In this document: positions 33,371 through 41,149 of the stretch, one piece after another
Layout: every line of letters starts with the position of its first letter
Position numbering within the stretch: position 1 is the first letter of the stretch
Assembly: GCF_003732705.1 (NCBI RefSeq)
Contig: NZ_MOBR01000007.1
Location: 186,001 to 250,000, forward strand
Direction of reading: 5' to 3'
DNA: 64,000 nt
Source: Pseudomonas frederiksbergensis
Lineage (GTDB): Bacteria > Pseudomonadota > Gammaproteobacteria > Pseudomonadales > Pseudomonadaceae
Made by a program: the position numbers and the translations under genes
Notes under the pieces: model-generated
What the model was told of the DNA's origin: nothing
Database searches by the model: none
The model's input: only the letters and a program-made list of their open reading frames with translations

Positions 33371-33400
33371 GTGTAGAAAATAAATCTGTCCCCTTTTTTT
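33371..33400. repeat. right half-copy of the GGGGACAGATTTATTTTC palindrome (copy 3)
   Basis: The sequence is GTGTAGAAAATAAATCTG followed by TCCCC and a T run. It directly abuts the coding part of the orphan toxin tip and is the inverted partner of the isolated left arm at 32550-32575. Confidence 0.82.
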
Positions 33401-33514
33401 CTTTTTTTCTATCCGACAATAAGGCTCTGGCTGATTTTGGCCAAATGAACCAGTCGGACGCCTCCAATAAACCAGGGGCGATTCACTTCCTTTAACTGAA
33501 GATATTCATAGTGC

Positions 33515-33569
33515 AAAAAGGGGACAGATTTATTTTCGAGTGTAGAAAATAAATCTGTCCCCTTTTTTT
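33515..33569. repeat. full palindromic repeat, core GGGGACAGATTTATTTTC (copy 4)
   Basis: Two nearly perfect inverted arms (AAAAAGGGGACAGATTTATT and its complement) are separated by a short centre containing CGAGTGTAG. The element lies between the first tip remnant and the next immunity-like gene, and could also fold into a terminator-like hairpin ending in a T run. Confidence 0.9.
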
Positions 33570-33588
33570 CTCGTTCTGTCTGTGTTTT

Positions 33589-33882
33589 TTATTGGGGTTT
33601 CCAGAACTCAATATTTTCCATCCGTCTTTCGATATCGTCCATTTCATCAGGGCCAAGTGAGTTGTCGAAATTTTCGCTCAGGATTCGCCGTACTTTGGCA
33701 AGTTTTTGGGTGACTTTCTCATTGTCGATAAACTCGGTGGTGGCACGTTGGTAGTCCTCCGTTGGTTTGTCGCTGTAAAAGCTGCCCATCTTGTGCAAGG
33801 AAATTAAAATGAACTCTATCTCGGCCAACGCTTCTAGCAAAGAATCACCAGGTATTACGATTTTCTTATTTGTTTCTAACAT
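33589..33882 (-). CDS. probable immunity protein (97 aa)
   Basis: The ATG at 33882 shares one nucleotide with the TAA of the upstream toxin-tip fragment (TAATG), so translation is coupled. The 97-residue product (MLETNKKIVIPGDSLLEALAEIEFILISLHKMGSF...) is acidic and mostly helical. A longer frame starting at 33972 would run through the toxin-tip fragment and is not used. I do not recognise the family. Coupling to a toxin-tip frame and island position support the immunity assignment. Confidence 0.68.
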   Translation of the reverse strand: MLETNKKIVIPGDSLLEALAEIEFILISLHKMGSFYSDKPTEDYQRATTEFIDNEKVTQKLAKVRRILSENFDNSLGPDEMDDIERRMENIEFWKPQ

Positions 33883-34111
33883 TATTTTCTTCTCATGAAA
33901 GTTGGATTTTCTAGCTTTACATTTCCTTTGATAGTTAGTTCCATCGTGCCATATCTTGGGTTCTTGACCCATTCTAGTTGGGATTTTGGCACATCTGTCT
34001 CGATGTAGTCTCGACCCCGACCTCTTCCTATTTGATATTTTTCTTCAGCAGTGAGCTGGTTTTGCGCTTTCTTGCTAGCAGGCTCAACATAAACTCGGTT
34101 GTTATCTTGAG
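33882..34111 (-). pseudogene. second displaced toxin tip (C-terminal fragment)
   Basis: The frame reads DNNRVYVEPASKKAQNQLT, EEKYQIGRGRGRDYIETDVP, KSQLEWVKNPRYGTMELTIK, then NVKLENPTFMRRK before the stop. A GxGRDYIExDVP-like segment followed by a short beta-rich tail is a style seen at the ends of polymorphic toxins, but I cannot name the toxin family. The fragment has no start of its own. Its upstream edge is the full palindromic repeat at 34112-34180, through which the frame stays open (…CENKSVPFFSQ…). The immunity-like gene overlaps its stop by 1 nt. Confidence 0.65.
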
Positions 34112-34180
34112 AAAAAAAGGGGACAGATTTATTTTCGCAGGACGAGACAGTGTAGAGAAATAAATCTGTCCCTCTTTTTT
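34112..34180. repeat. full palindromic repeat, core GGGGACAGATTTATTTTC (copy 5)
   Basis: Arms of about 25 bp (AAAAAAAGGGGACAGATTTA and complement) surround a longer centre of about 19 bp that contains GTGTAG. The element forms the upstream boundary of the second toxin-tip fragment. Confidence 0.9.
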
Positions 34181-34248
34181 CTACGGTCGTACGCCTAGTG
34201 TGATTGCGCACGGCCAGACCAACTGGCCGCTGCAATAGTTCGCAAAAT

Positions 34249-34272
34249 AAGACCCAGCTCTAGCTGGGTCTT
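34249..34272. terminator. bidirectional intrinsic terminator
   Basis: AAGACCCAGCT and AGCTGGGTCTT form an 11-bp perfect stem with a 2-nt loop, with A-rich sequence before and TTTTAT after. It can terminate transcription in both directions and separates the third toxin/immunity remnant from the second. Confidence 0.85.
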
Positions 34273-34337
34273 TTATGCTGTAAGTTTCGCCTACAGAGCC
34301 TCCTTCCTGGACGGTAGTCTTAAGGGCGGAGGGTGCT

Positions 34338-34559
34338 TCATCCATACATGTACAAAAGGTCGTCGATCAGTTCAAGCTCCTGTTGTGTGTACTGAGCTTT
34401 GTTGTACCGCCTGATGTCCTCAAGCACACCTCTGATAGGAACTTGTCGAGTAGGGTCTTGAACAATTTCAATCAGGCGGTCGTAATCCGGATCACGTCCC
34501 TTGAGGTATTTTTCAATTAGTTCTTTGAGCGCTACGCGCGTTTCTAGATCGGTCAGCAC
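34338..34559 (-). CDS. probable immunity protein (73 aa)
   Basis: A GTG start at 34559 follows, after 2 nt, the stop codon of the third toxin-tip fragment. The 73-residue product (MLTDLETRVALKELIEKYLKGRDPDYDRLIEIVQDP...) is acidic and helical, about the size of small colicin/pyocin-type immunity proteins. I do not assign it to a named family. An intrinsic terminator lies 66 bp downstream. The link to a toxin-tip remnant is the main evidence for its role. Confidence 0.63.
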   Translation of the reverse strand: MLTDLETRVALKELIEKYLKGRDPDYDRLIEIVQDPTRQVPIRGVLEDIRRYNKAQYTQQELELIDDLLYMYG

Positions 34560-34623
34560 TGTTACTTCTCCGGCAAAATCGTGACTTCATCCACTTTGAT
34601 AACAGTGGGATTACCCGATTTGC

Positions 34624-34679
34624 AAAAAAAAGGGGACAGATTTATTTTCGTGTAGAAAAATAAATCTGTCCCTTTTTTC
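34624..34679. repeat. full palindromic repeat, core GGGGACAGATTTATTTTC (copy 6)
   Basis: Inverted arms AAAAAAAAGGGGACAGATTT and complement surround a very short centre with CGTGTAG. It separates the two parts of the third toxin-tip remnant and shifts their reading frame relative to each other. Confidence 0.9.
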
Positions 34680-34775
34680 TATTGTCTCATTTTGGAAATT
34701 ACCACCGTGCCACCTGTAAAGATGCTCATCTCTCGTCGCTGGATAGATATTGAAAGACTTGTCAGCCAGCTGTGG

Positions 34776-34803
34776 GTAGAAAATAAATCTGTCCCCTTTT
34801 TTT
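34776..34803. repeat. right half-copy of the GGGGACAGATTTATTTTC palindrome (copy 7)
   Basis: The sequence is GTAGAAAATAAATCTGTCCC followed by CC and a T run. It is the most rhs-proximal copy. From here to 35111 no further copy is seen. Confidence 0.85.
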
Positions 34804-34856
34804 GCCGTGACCGGCTTGCTGGGCGATGCACTCTCAATGGCAGGGTTAGGTACCTG

Positions 34857-35111
34857 CTAGCTCCGGTTCTTTAGAGTGTAGTGGCTGACCGAAAACTACC
34901 CTAGTAAAGGCTGATCTACCGACTGAAAACTGACCTAAGTGTTCAACTTTTTCCATTCCGCTTTCGAACAAGAGGACACAAGGCATAAAATCTGCCTTCA
35001 GCAACCCACCCTAGATCAAATTGCAATAAGCAGAGTGGGTTAGCTTTCGATCGGCATCTACAAGTATGCAAAACCGAAGCGAGGATTTGCGTGACAATTT
35101 TGTTCCTCCCT
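34857..35111. other. 255-bp gap downstream of the SUKH immunity gene
   Basis: No gene is convincing here. A short repeated motif, CTGACCGAAAACT at 34883-34895 and CGACTGAAAACTGACC at 34919-34934, resembles the multiple terminal repeats of IS21-like elements, but no transposase or second end is visible. Confidence 0.35.
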
Positions 35112-35540
35112 CTATTCACTCCACAAATTAACAAATTCGTCAAAATCACTAGCAACAAAGTAAGTGCTACCAGAACTCGGATCAAAAATTTCAACAGCTA
35201 TTGAAGGCACTTTAAAGTTCAGGCAAACCAGATATCCACCTGCATCCCTTGCTATAGGGACCATTCCGTTGGGAAGCCCTGGGGGGGTTCCCGCACCTAA
35301 GTACCATGAAATGGTATATGGAGTTGCATCCGGCGAGAACGAAAAGAACTCACTTATACAGGTACCTTCGTTCCCATACGGGAATGACGATACTTCTGGA
35401 GAGGCTTCGTCGGAATACTTGACCAAGTCCAAGTATGACTCTGGAAAAGCTACGCCAAGTAATTTTTGTACTTGGGTAATCGTGTTGCCGTTCACTGAGG
35501 AACCTTGTTCAATCCCAAAAGAGCTCCAGTCGAATTTCAT
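35112..35540 (-). CDS. SMI1/KNR4 (SUKH) family immunity protein
   Basis: The 142-residue protein shows the SUKH pattern: an early helix with ITQVQKLLGVAFPESYLDLVKYSDEASP, a central SFPYGNEGTCISEFFSF, then GMVPIARDAGGYLVCLNF (the family's typical GxxIPIAxDxGGxxxxL motif) and a C-terminal FVASDFDEFVNLW. SUKH proteins neutralise nuclease toxins of polymorphic toxin systems. It lies 15 bp downstream of the rhs stop, so it should be the cognate immunity gene of the current Rhs tip. The composition is A/T-richer than the rhs core. Confidence 0.92.
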   Translation of the reverse strand: MKFDWSSFGIEQGSSVNGNTITQVQKLLGVAFPESYLDLVKYSDEASPEVSSFPYGNEGTCISEFFSFSPDATPYTISWYLGAGTPPGLPNGMVPIARDAGGYLVCLNFKVPSIAVEIFDPSSGSTYFVASDFDEFVNLWSE

Positions 35541-35555
35541 GTCAGACTCCCGTAT

Positions 35556-38500
35556 TTATTTTTTTCCATCTGCAAATCCCCCTTTGTTTCCAGGATGAAA
35601 TAGCTTCTGCCAAAGAGCATTCCACTGAGGGCCTTTTGATTGTTCATGTTGATAGCGCCATACCAGCTGGAGTGTATCTGTTCCCGGTACGTGATGCCAT
35701 GTGACTTCTTTGCCAGGGCTAATGCCTTTGGTAGGGATCTTGGTGCCCTTCACACGCCTGAATCCTGGCACCATGGTTTCCATGATTTTATTGAAATCAG
35801 CATCGGTATCGGCGGTTTTTAAAAGGCTTTCATTTGCAACCTTAAAGTGTTCTGCGCGATTTGGAACAGATAGCACATCTGGGCCAATTTTGGTCTCGTA
35901 CAAAACGCTATAAGCATGGGGGTCTAATGGTGTTGCCATACCACTTAAAGCTTCGTCGCGGTTTAACGCTGGCGGATCCTCCGCCCCCTTAATACTAGGC
36001 TTACAACCCGGAGCCCCAGGGCACTGATCCAACCCCAACGGATCAACCCATGCAGTGGGGTTGTGTACATATTGGTAGTTGTTCAATCCCCCTGCGAGCT
36101 TGATCGGATCCGGCGTCAAAAACCGCCCTATGCCTGGATTGTAGTAGCGATGCCGGTTGTAATGTAAACCCGACTCTGCATCGAAGTACTGGCCCTGAAA
36201 GCGCAAGGGGTTGTCGATTTCGGCGACGTCGAGGGTCGCGAGGTTGCCATAAGCGCGATACTTCGCTGACCACATGATCTCGCCGCTGTAGTCCGTGAGT
36301 TCCTGTGGCGTGCCGAGATGGTCGAGTTGGTAGTAAAACGGCTCGGCTTTTAGTGGTCCTTCGCCGTCGAGCATCGCGAGGGGACGGAATGTGCCGGGCT
36401 CGTAGATGTAACTGCGATAGCGGTTTTCTGCGCTTTCGGCAATGAGACGTTCGCCTTGCCACAGGAATTCCGTGATTTGGCCATCGACGGTTTTGGCGAT
36501 TCGGCGGCCAAAAGCGTCGTACTTGTAGCTTGCAACACTACCGCCGGGGAGGCTGACGCCGACCAATCGATGCTGGCAGTCGTAACGATATTCGGTGACG
36601 AGTTTCTGGCCCGTGCCGCGGCTTTCGCGGATCTGATTGCCGTAGGCGTCGTAGTCGTAATGACGGTCGCCTTGCATCAGCAGGCGGTTGCCTTTGATGT
36701 TGGCCAAATTCGCAGTTGGTTGGCTGCCCTGGCCTAAAAGGTTACCTGCTGGATCGTGCGCGAAGCTTTCCGGAGTGATGCCGCGGACGTTGATCAGCCG
36801 ATCGAGCGGGTCGTAGTGGTAGCTGCGGTTGCCTTTGCGGCTGTCATCGATGCCGGCGAGGTTGCCATTGGCATCGTAGGCGTATCGGCGCTGGAACAGG
36901 TTGCGATCCTGTTGGCTAACACTGTGGGCTTGCAGGCGACCTTGCTCGTCATACTGGTATTGACTGAGCAAAAGTCCTTGTTGGCGCTGCTGCTCGCGAC
37001 CGGCGCTGAACTGGTGGGTGGTCAGGCGCGAGCCGTTGAGCTCAATGCTGCTTAGGCGGCCGCCGGCTTGGTGGTGATAGTCGAGTTTGCTGCCATCGGG
37101 TAGGCGGCAGTGGCTCAACTGGCCAAGTTTGTCGTACTCGTAACGCAGCGTACCCCAACCCTGGTGTTCTGTGATCAGGCGGTTTTGCCGGTCGTACTCG
37201 TAGGCGAGGGGCCAGTGCCCATCGTCGATGTTTACCAAGCGACCAAGGGCGTCGTAGCTGTAATGAATCTCTTCACCATCAGCCAGAGTTTTCACCAGCA
37301 ACCGGCCAGTGGCGTCACGTTTGAACTCAGTAATCAGCTCACTGCCGTCGTCGCCGAATTCGATTTTCTTTAACAACTGACCGTTGAGGTCATACTCATA
37401 GGCGGTGCGACGACCATCGAAGCCGGTTTCCTGCTGTATCAGTCCATTTGAGTAGTAATCGAGGTGGTAGCGTTCGCCCCGTTCGTTTTCGATTTCGCTA
37501 AGGAGCAGTCGCGAGTTGTCGTAGTGATAGCGCAGCTGGCTGCCATCCGGGTTGATACGACGGCTGACCAAGTGCAGATTGTCGGCATATTCGTAGCGAA
37601 TGACGCGCCCTAGCTCATCGCGTTCGGCAGTAACTTTGCCGTAGGCGTTGTAGGTGAAGGCGCGAGTGGCGCCGCCGGGTAGGGTTGTGCGCGCAAGGCG
37701 GCTGGCAGCATCCCATTGATAATGGGTTATCGCGCCGTTCTCATCCTGACGAGTGATCAGCCGACCTAATACGTCGTAGCGATATTTGCGCTGGCCGCCG
37801 TCGGGAAGGTGTTCTTCGAGCAATTGCCCGAGATTATTCCAGCCTAGCTGATGGCGACTGCCATCCGGGTGGCGGATCTCCAGCAAACGTCCTTGGCGAT
37901 TGTAACTGTAGTGAGTTGAGTTGCCGTTCGGATCGACTTGTTCGGTGATGTCGCCCTGATCGTTGCGCCAGTAAGTCCACTTTGCCGGGCCACGGTTCAC
38001 AACACGGACAAAACCTCGGTAGTACTCATAAGTGGTGGCGACGTCTTCCGGAGGAATTACCGCAACCAGGCGACCGGCTTCGTTGTACTTGTATTCGGTA
38101 ATTGCGCCAAGTGGATCTTTTTCGGCGATCAGGCGACCTTTGTCGTCGTAGGCCTTGAGGTGCTCCGCACCGTCCGGATCAACTTTGGCGACCAGTCGCG
38201 CCTTATCGTCGTGGGTGTAGACCTCTTCGCTGCCGTCAGCATTGGTAACCGTGACGCTGCCTTTGTCATCCCAGGCGTAGTGCGCGTCCATTTGCGAGAA
38301 GCTTGCCCAGTGATGGATGCATCGCGCCGATTTACCTTCTTTTTCCCATTCCCAGTAGAAACTGGCGCCGCCAGCGAGTTGCCGCTCAAGAATGACATTC
38401 TGGTCGTTGTAGGCATAACGCTCGGCTTCGCCCGCAGCGTTTTTGGCTTCGATCAGGTGGTGCTGAGCGTCATAGCTATAGGTGACTAGGGTCTGGACAC

Positions 38501-40415
38501 TGCTCCAGCCATCTTCCAGATTGTCCGCAGGGCTGAACTGCTGATAATCGACGGCGATGATGTGTTTGCGGTCATAACGAAGGAACAGACCACGACCGGC
38601 ACCGTTGTCGACGCGTTTGATCCGACCGTGAATATCACGGGTGATATACAGGCGATTGCCATAGTCGTCGCTGATCGCGATCAGCGTGGCGCCCTTGCTG
38701 TTGTAGCGAAAGTGGTAGAACAGCGTACGTTCGTCGGCCTGAGTGAGGATCAGTTCGGAAGGATCGTCACCGATGAAAATCGCTGCTTCGGAGAGCATAT
38801 TGGTGATTGCTGGGCGCTGCACACTGGGTAATGGGAACGTAGTGACGCGATTTTCGTGGTCGATCCAAACGACTTCGTCGTCCTTGATTTCAACCCGTTG
38901 TGCCAAAGCATGGCTCCATCCGTAACCGAGACCGCAATCGATTTCCGCGGCACTGGTGCGGTAGAGGCGCGTCCAGCTGAACGGCAGCGGTCCACCGAGC
39001 TCACCATCGGTAAGGGTCAGCAGCTCTTCTCCTGTAACCATGGAAACAGGGCAGTTGTTGGTGCAGGTTTTCTTGGCGCAGGTGGTGCTTTTGTCGTCCG
39101 GTGTTTTGGACTGAGTCGAAACGTCGTCCAGCTTCTCCTTTGGTTGAAGGCTGGTTTGCTGCTCTGCCTTTTTTCGAGGAAACGAAGCAGCGTCTTTCAC
39201 TTCTTGCTTCGGTGTATCTGTGGTTTTTGGAACCTGACTTTTAGATCCGTTGGCCGCAGCTTCATCGATTTTTAGCGCCGCCGTTTTAGCCGACTTCATC
39301 GGCACGTTATTGGCGCTGGCAATCAACGGCTTCGACACTTCGGCGTGCGTTGGCAGGCTGTGCTTGCTGCTCAACGTCGTCAGTTTCGCCGCTAGCTCTT
39401 CAAGATATTTAATCGCTGTACCGGTTTTGGCCGTGGAGAGGGCTTTAGTCCCCACCCGAACTGCGAGCCCAACCCCGCCAGTGAGGCAGATGCCCATTAC
39501 CACGTTGATCAGGAATTCCGATGCCATGGCGCTCACCACGTCGACGATGACCTGCGGCGGCAACATGCCGACCCACGCCACTATCGCCGAAACGTAGATG
39601 AACATCAGCGGTTCGTCACTAAGGATCAAAAGGCCTGAGGCAAGCGATTCCTTGGATGCAGCATAAATCTTCTCAATGTCGGCATCCGACAGGAAGTTGC
39701 GAAGTCTTTTGAGGTTTTCCTCTATTTCAGGGTTCGCGAGCAGTTCGAACAGGCTTTTAATGTCATCCCACAGCCTGAGTAGGGCTTTCTCAAAGCCTTC
39801 CATCGCTTGTTTCAATAGGATAACGGAACGGCCCAAGCGATCAGCAGCGGAGTAGCTGGCCCACTGTGGCTGAAACTTGCCTGCCCATTCACTTTGCAAC
39901 CAGCCATTGAGATTTCCGATGACACCCTGGTAAGAGTCATAGAGCGCTTTGACATTACTTTGGGATACGTTTGGGAAAAAGGTGATGCGATACATCTGGC
40001 CTTTCTTGCAGCCGTCGATAACCTTGATGCCGCTGGGGCCGATTGTTGTTTCAATGACAGGACCAGTTACTTCGTCGTAGAAGGTGCCTTTGGTTACCGG
40101 CTCAAGGCGTACGGGCGTGTTACCGATAGGCACGAAGCGCGCCGACTCGAACATGTGGATCAACGTGAAGTCGCCTACCAACGGGCAGGTGGCATAGGTT
40201 TCAACCGGTCCCGTCTTGGTCTTACGCTTGGTGACGCTCACTTCGTTGCCGACCTTGAAGGTCTGATCCACATCCAGCGCCCAGCCGGTCCAGAAACCAT
40301 CGGCCCAGTCTTTGTAGTCACTCAGGCAATTATTGAAGTCCTTGAGAATCAGGCTCACGTCCGGGGTTTTGGCGTCCAGCACGCGCAGGACCAAATTACC
40401 AATGGGATCAATCAT
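35556..40415 (-). CDS. Rhs-family type VI effector with WHH-type nuclease tip
   Basis: The 1619-residue protein has an N-terminal unique region with hydrophobic segments around residues 255-330 and a Lys/Pro/Thr-rich linker. About 30 YD repeats (GRLxxxxxPDG...xxYxYDxxGR) then form the Rhs cage, closed by the Rhs signature (PDPIKLAGGLNNYQYVHNPTAWVDPLGL, ending near 1462). The last ~157 residues are the toxin tip: EVTWHHVPGTDTLQLVWRYQHEQ places W1573, H1574, H1575 and H1590 as in WHH-type HNH/endonuclease VII nucleases. No PAAR domain is seen. The start overlaps the DUF4123 adaptor stop by 4 nt. Delivery by the VgrG encoded upstream is inferred. A SUKH immunity gene follows. Confidence 0.93.
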   Translation of the reverse strand: MIDPIGNLVLRVLDAKTPDVSLILKDFNNCLSDYKDWADGFWTGWALDVDQTFKVGNEVSVTKRKTKTGPVETYATCPLVGDFTLIHMFESARFVPIGNTPVRLEPVTKGTFYDEVTGPVIETTIGPSGIKVIDGCKKGQMYRITFFPNVSQSNVKALYDSYQGVIGNLNGWLQSEWAGKFQPQWASYSAADRLGRSVILLKQAMEGFEKALLRLWDDIKSLFELLANPEIEENLKRLRNFLSDADIEKIYAASKESLASGLLILSDEPLMFIYVSAIVAWVGMLPPQVIVDVVSAMASEFLINVVMGICLTGGVGLAVRVGTKALSTAKTGTAIKYLEELAAKLTTLSSKHSLPTHAEVSKPLIASANNVPMKSAKTAALKIDEAAANGSKSQVPKTTDTPKQEVKDAASFPRKKAEQQTSLQPKEKLDDVSTQSKTPDDKSTTCAKKTCTNNCPVSMVTGEELLTLTDGELGGPLPFSWTRLYRTSAAEIDCGLGYGWSHALAQRVEIKDDEVVWIDHENRVTTFPLPSVQRPAITNMLSEAAIFIGDDPSELILTQADERTLFYHFRYNSKGATLIAISDDYGNRLYITRDIHGRIKRVDNGAGRGLFLRYDRKHIIAVDYQQFSPADNLEDGWSSVQTLVTYSYDAQHHLIEAKNAAGEAERYAYNDQNVILERQLAGGASFYWEWEKEGKSARCIHHWASFSQMDAHYAWDDKGSVTVTNADGSEEVYTHDDKARLVAKVDPDGAEHLKAYDDKGRLIAEKDPLGAITEYKYNEAGRLVAVIPPEDVATTYEYYRGFVRVVNRGPAKWTYWRNDQGDITEQVDPNGNSTHYSYNRQGRLLEIRHPDGSRHQLGWNNLGQLLEEHLPDGGQRKYRYDVLGRLITRQDENGAITHYQWDAASRLARTTLPGGATRAFTYNAYGKVTAERDELGRVIRYEYADNLHLVSRRINPDGSQLRYHYDNSRLLLSEIENERGERYHLDYYSNGLIQQETGFDGRRTAYEYDLNGQLLKKIEFGDDGSELITEFKRDATGRLLVKTLADGEEIHYSYDALGRLVNIDDGHWPLAYEYDRQNRLITEHQGWGTLRYEYDKLGQLSHCRLPDGSKLDYHHQAGGRLSSIELNGSRLTTHQFSAGREQQRQQGLLLSQYQYDEQGRLQAHSVSQQDRNLFQRRYAYDANGNLAGIDDSRKGNRSYHYDPLDRLINVRGITPESFAHDPAGNLLGQGSQPTANLANIKGNRLLMQGDRHYDYDAYGNQIRESRGTGQKLVTEYRYDCQHRLVGVSLPGGSVASYKYDAFGRRIAKTVDGQITEFLWQGERLIAESAENRYRSYIYEPGTFRPLAMLDGEGPLKAEPFYYQLDHLGTPQELTDYSGEIMWSAKYRAYGNLATLDVAEIDNPLRFQGQYFDAESGLHYNRHRYYNPGIGRFLTPDPIKLAGGLNNYQYVHNPTAWVDPLGLDQCPGAPGCKPSIKGAEDPPALNRDEALSGMATPLDPHAYSVLYETKIGPDVLSVPNRAEHFKVANESLLKTADTDADFNKIMETMVPGFRRVKGTKIPTKGISPGKEVTWHHVPGTDTLQLVWRYQHEQSKGPQWNALWQKLFHPGNKGGFADGKK

Positions 40416-41149
40416 GACGTGACTTCCTTTGTCAGCTCAGCAGCCAGACGCTCTGCCATATCTTCTGTATTGGATTGTTGGCGCACGAAGCGCTCGACCT
40501 TGTGGCGCAGATTTCTTTCGGGGAAGGCGAAGAACAACTCCGGGCAGTCCTCTGCCAACCACTGCATCAAGTTTTCGACGACGGTGGTGTGGTCTTTCTC
40601 GGCCAGCGTGTCGACTAATGCCTGTGGAACTTCCCACCAAGGCCACTTCTTCGGCGGTGGCACGCCCCTCGGTCCCACGTCCAGTGCCTGGCCATTGATC
40701 AGGTAGCGGTCGAACACTGGCAAAACTTCACCAGCCCCGGCACCGAGTCCGTCAAGAATCGGAAAAATATGCCGCCCATCCCAGAACCGAAAAAACACCT
40801 CGGTTCCGTCAGGCATGAACACCTGAGTCAAACTGCGAAGATGTTCAAACACGACGTCCGGGGTGCTGGAGGACACCGCCAGCCAACCCCAATCCTGGGC
40901 ATCTGTTTCGGCAATCCACTGAAGAAAACCAGCGTTGGGTTTTAGTTCGGCAAGGTAGGGCATGACGGGCTGCCAATCGGCGTAAGGCGTGCCGCTCCAG
41001 ATTGGAGTCAACTCCGGGGCCATGTCCTGTTGGTAAAAGGCCTTGAGCGGTTCGGCATCACTGGCGGCGCTAATGACCAAATAGAGGCGCTCACCCGCTT
41101 GTAACGGTCGCTCGGCAAGCCATGCCTGCGGGGTCAAAAGATCAGATCG
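40412..41149 (-). CDS. DUF4123 type VI effector adaptor (Tap/TEC-like)
   Basis: The protein matches the DUF4123 chaperone/adaptor family that loads effectors onto VgrG: LYLVISAASDAEPLKAFYQQ, a central LKPNAGFLQWIAETDAQDWGWLAVSS, and FFRFWDGRHIFPIL. I use the GTG at 41149 (MRSDLLTPQAWLAERPLQ), which overlaps the vgrG stop by 8 nt; a start at 41197 would overlap by 56 nt. Its stop overlaps the rhs start (ATGA). The vgrG-DUF4123-rhs order is the classical arrangement and indicates the adaptor is specific for this Rhs. Confidence 0.9.
   Translation of the reverse strand, partial: RSDLLTPQAWLAERPLQAGERLYLVISAASDAEPLKAFYQQDMAPELTPIWSGTPYADWQPVMPYLAELKPNAGFLQWIAETDAQDWGWLAVSSSTPDVVFEHLRSLTQVFMPDGTEVFFRFWDGRHIFPILDGLGAGAGEVLPVFDRYLINGQALDVGPRGVPPPKKWPWWEVPQALVDTLAEKDHTTVVENLMQWLAEDCPELFFAFPERNLRHKVERFVRQQSNTEDMAERLAAELTKEVTS

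Larger units (their letters stand above)
34562..34856 (-). pseudogene. third toxin tip, interrupted by a palindromic repeat
   Basis: The minus strand holds an open frame reading VPNPAIESASPSKPVTAKKG, then (after the half-repeat) YPQLADKSFNIYPATRDEHL and YRWHGGNFQNETI. The full palindrome at 34624-34679 intervenes, and in another frame the sequence resumes as SGNPTVIKVDEVTILPEK and a stop 2 nt before the 73-aa immunity gene. This arrangement fits a toxin C-terminus cut by insertion of the repeat. The functional class of the tip is unknown. The half-repeat at 34776-34803 is itself read in frame (KGDRFIFY). Confidence 0.55.

Noticed and set aside
33139..33495. Plus-strand 118-aa reading frame
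   Set aside because: It is opposite the toxin-tip frame, which makes better biological sense, and runs into the palindromic repeat (ENKSVPFFS).
34943..35194. Minus-strand 83-aa frame with a hydrophobic start
   Set aside because: It overlaps the 3' end of the SUKH gene in another frame and has no supporting Shine-Dalgarno or family match.
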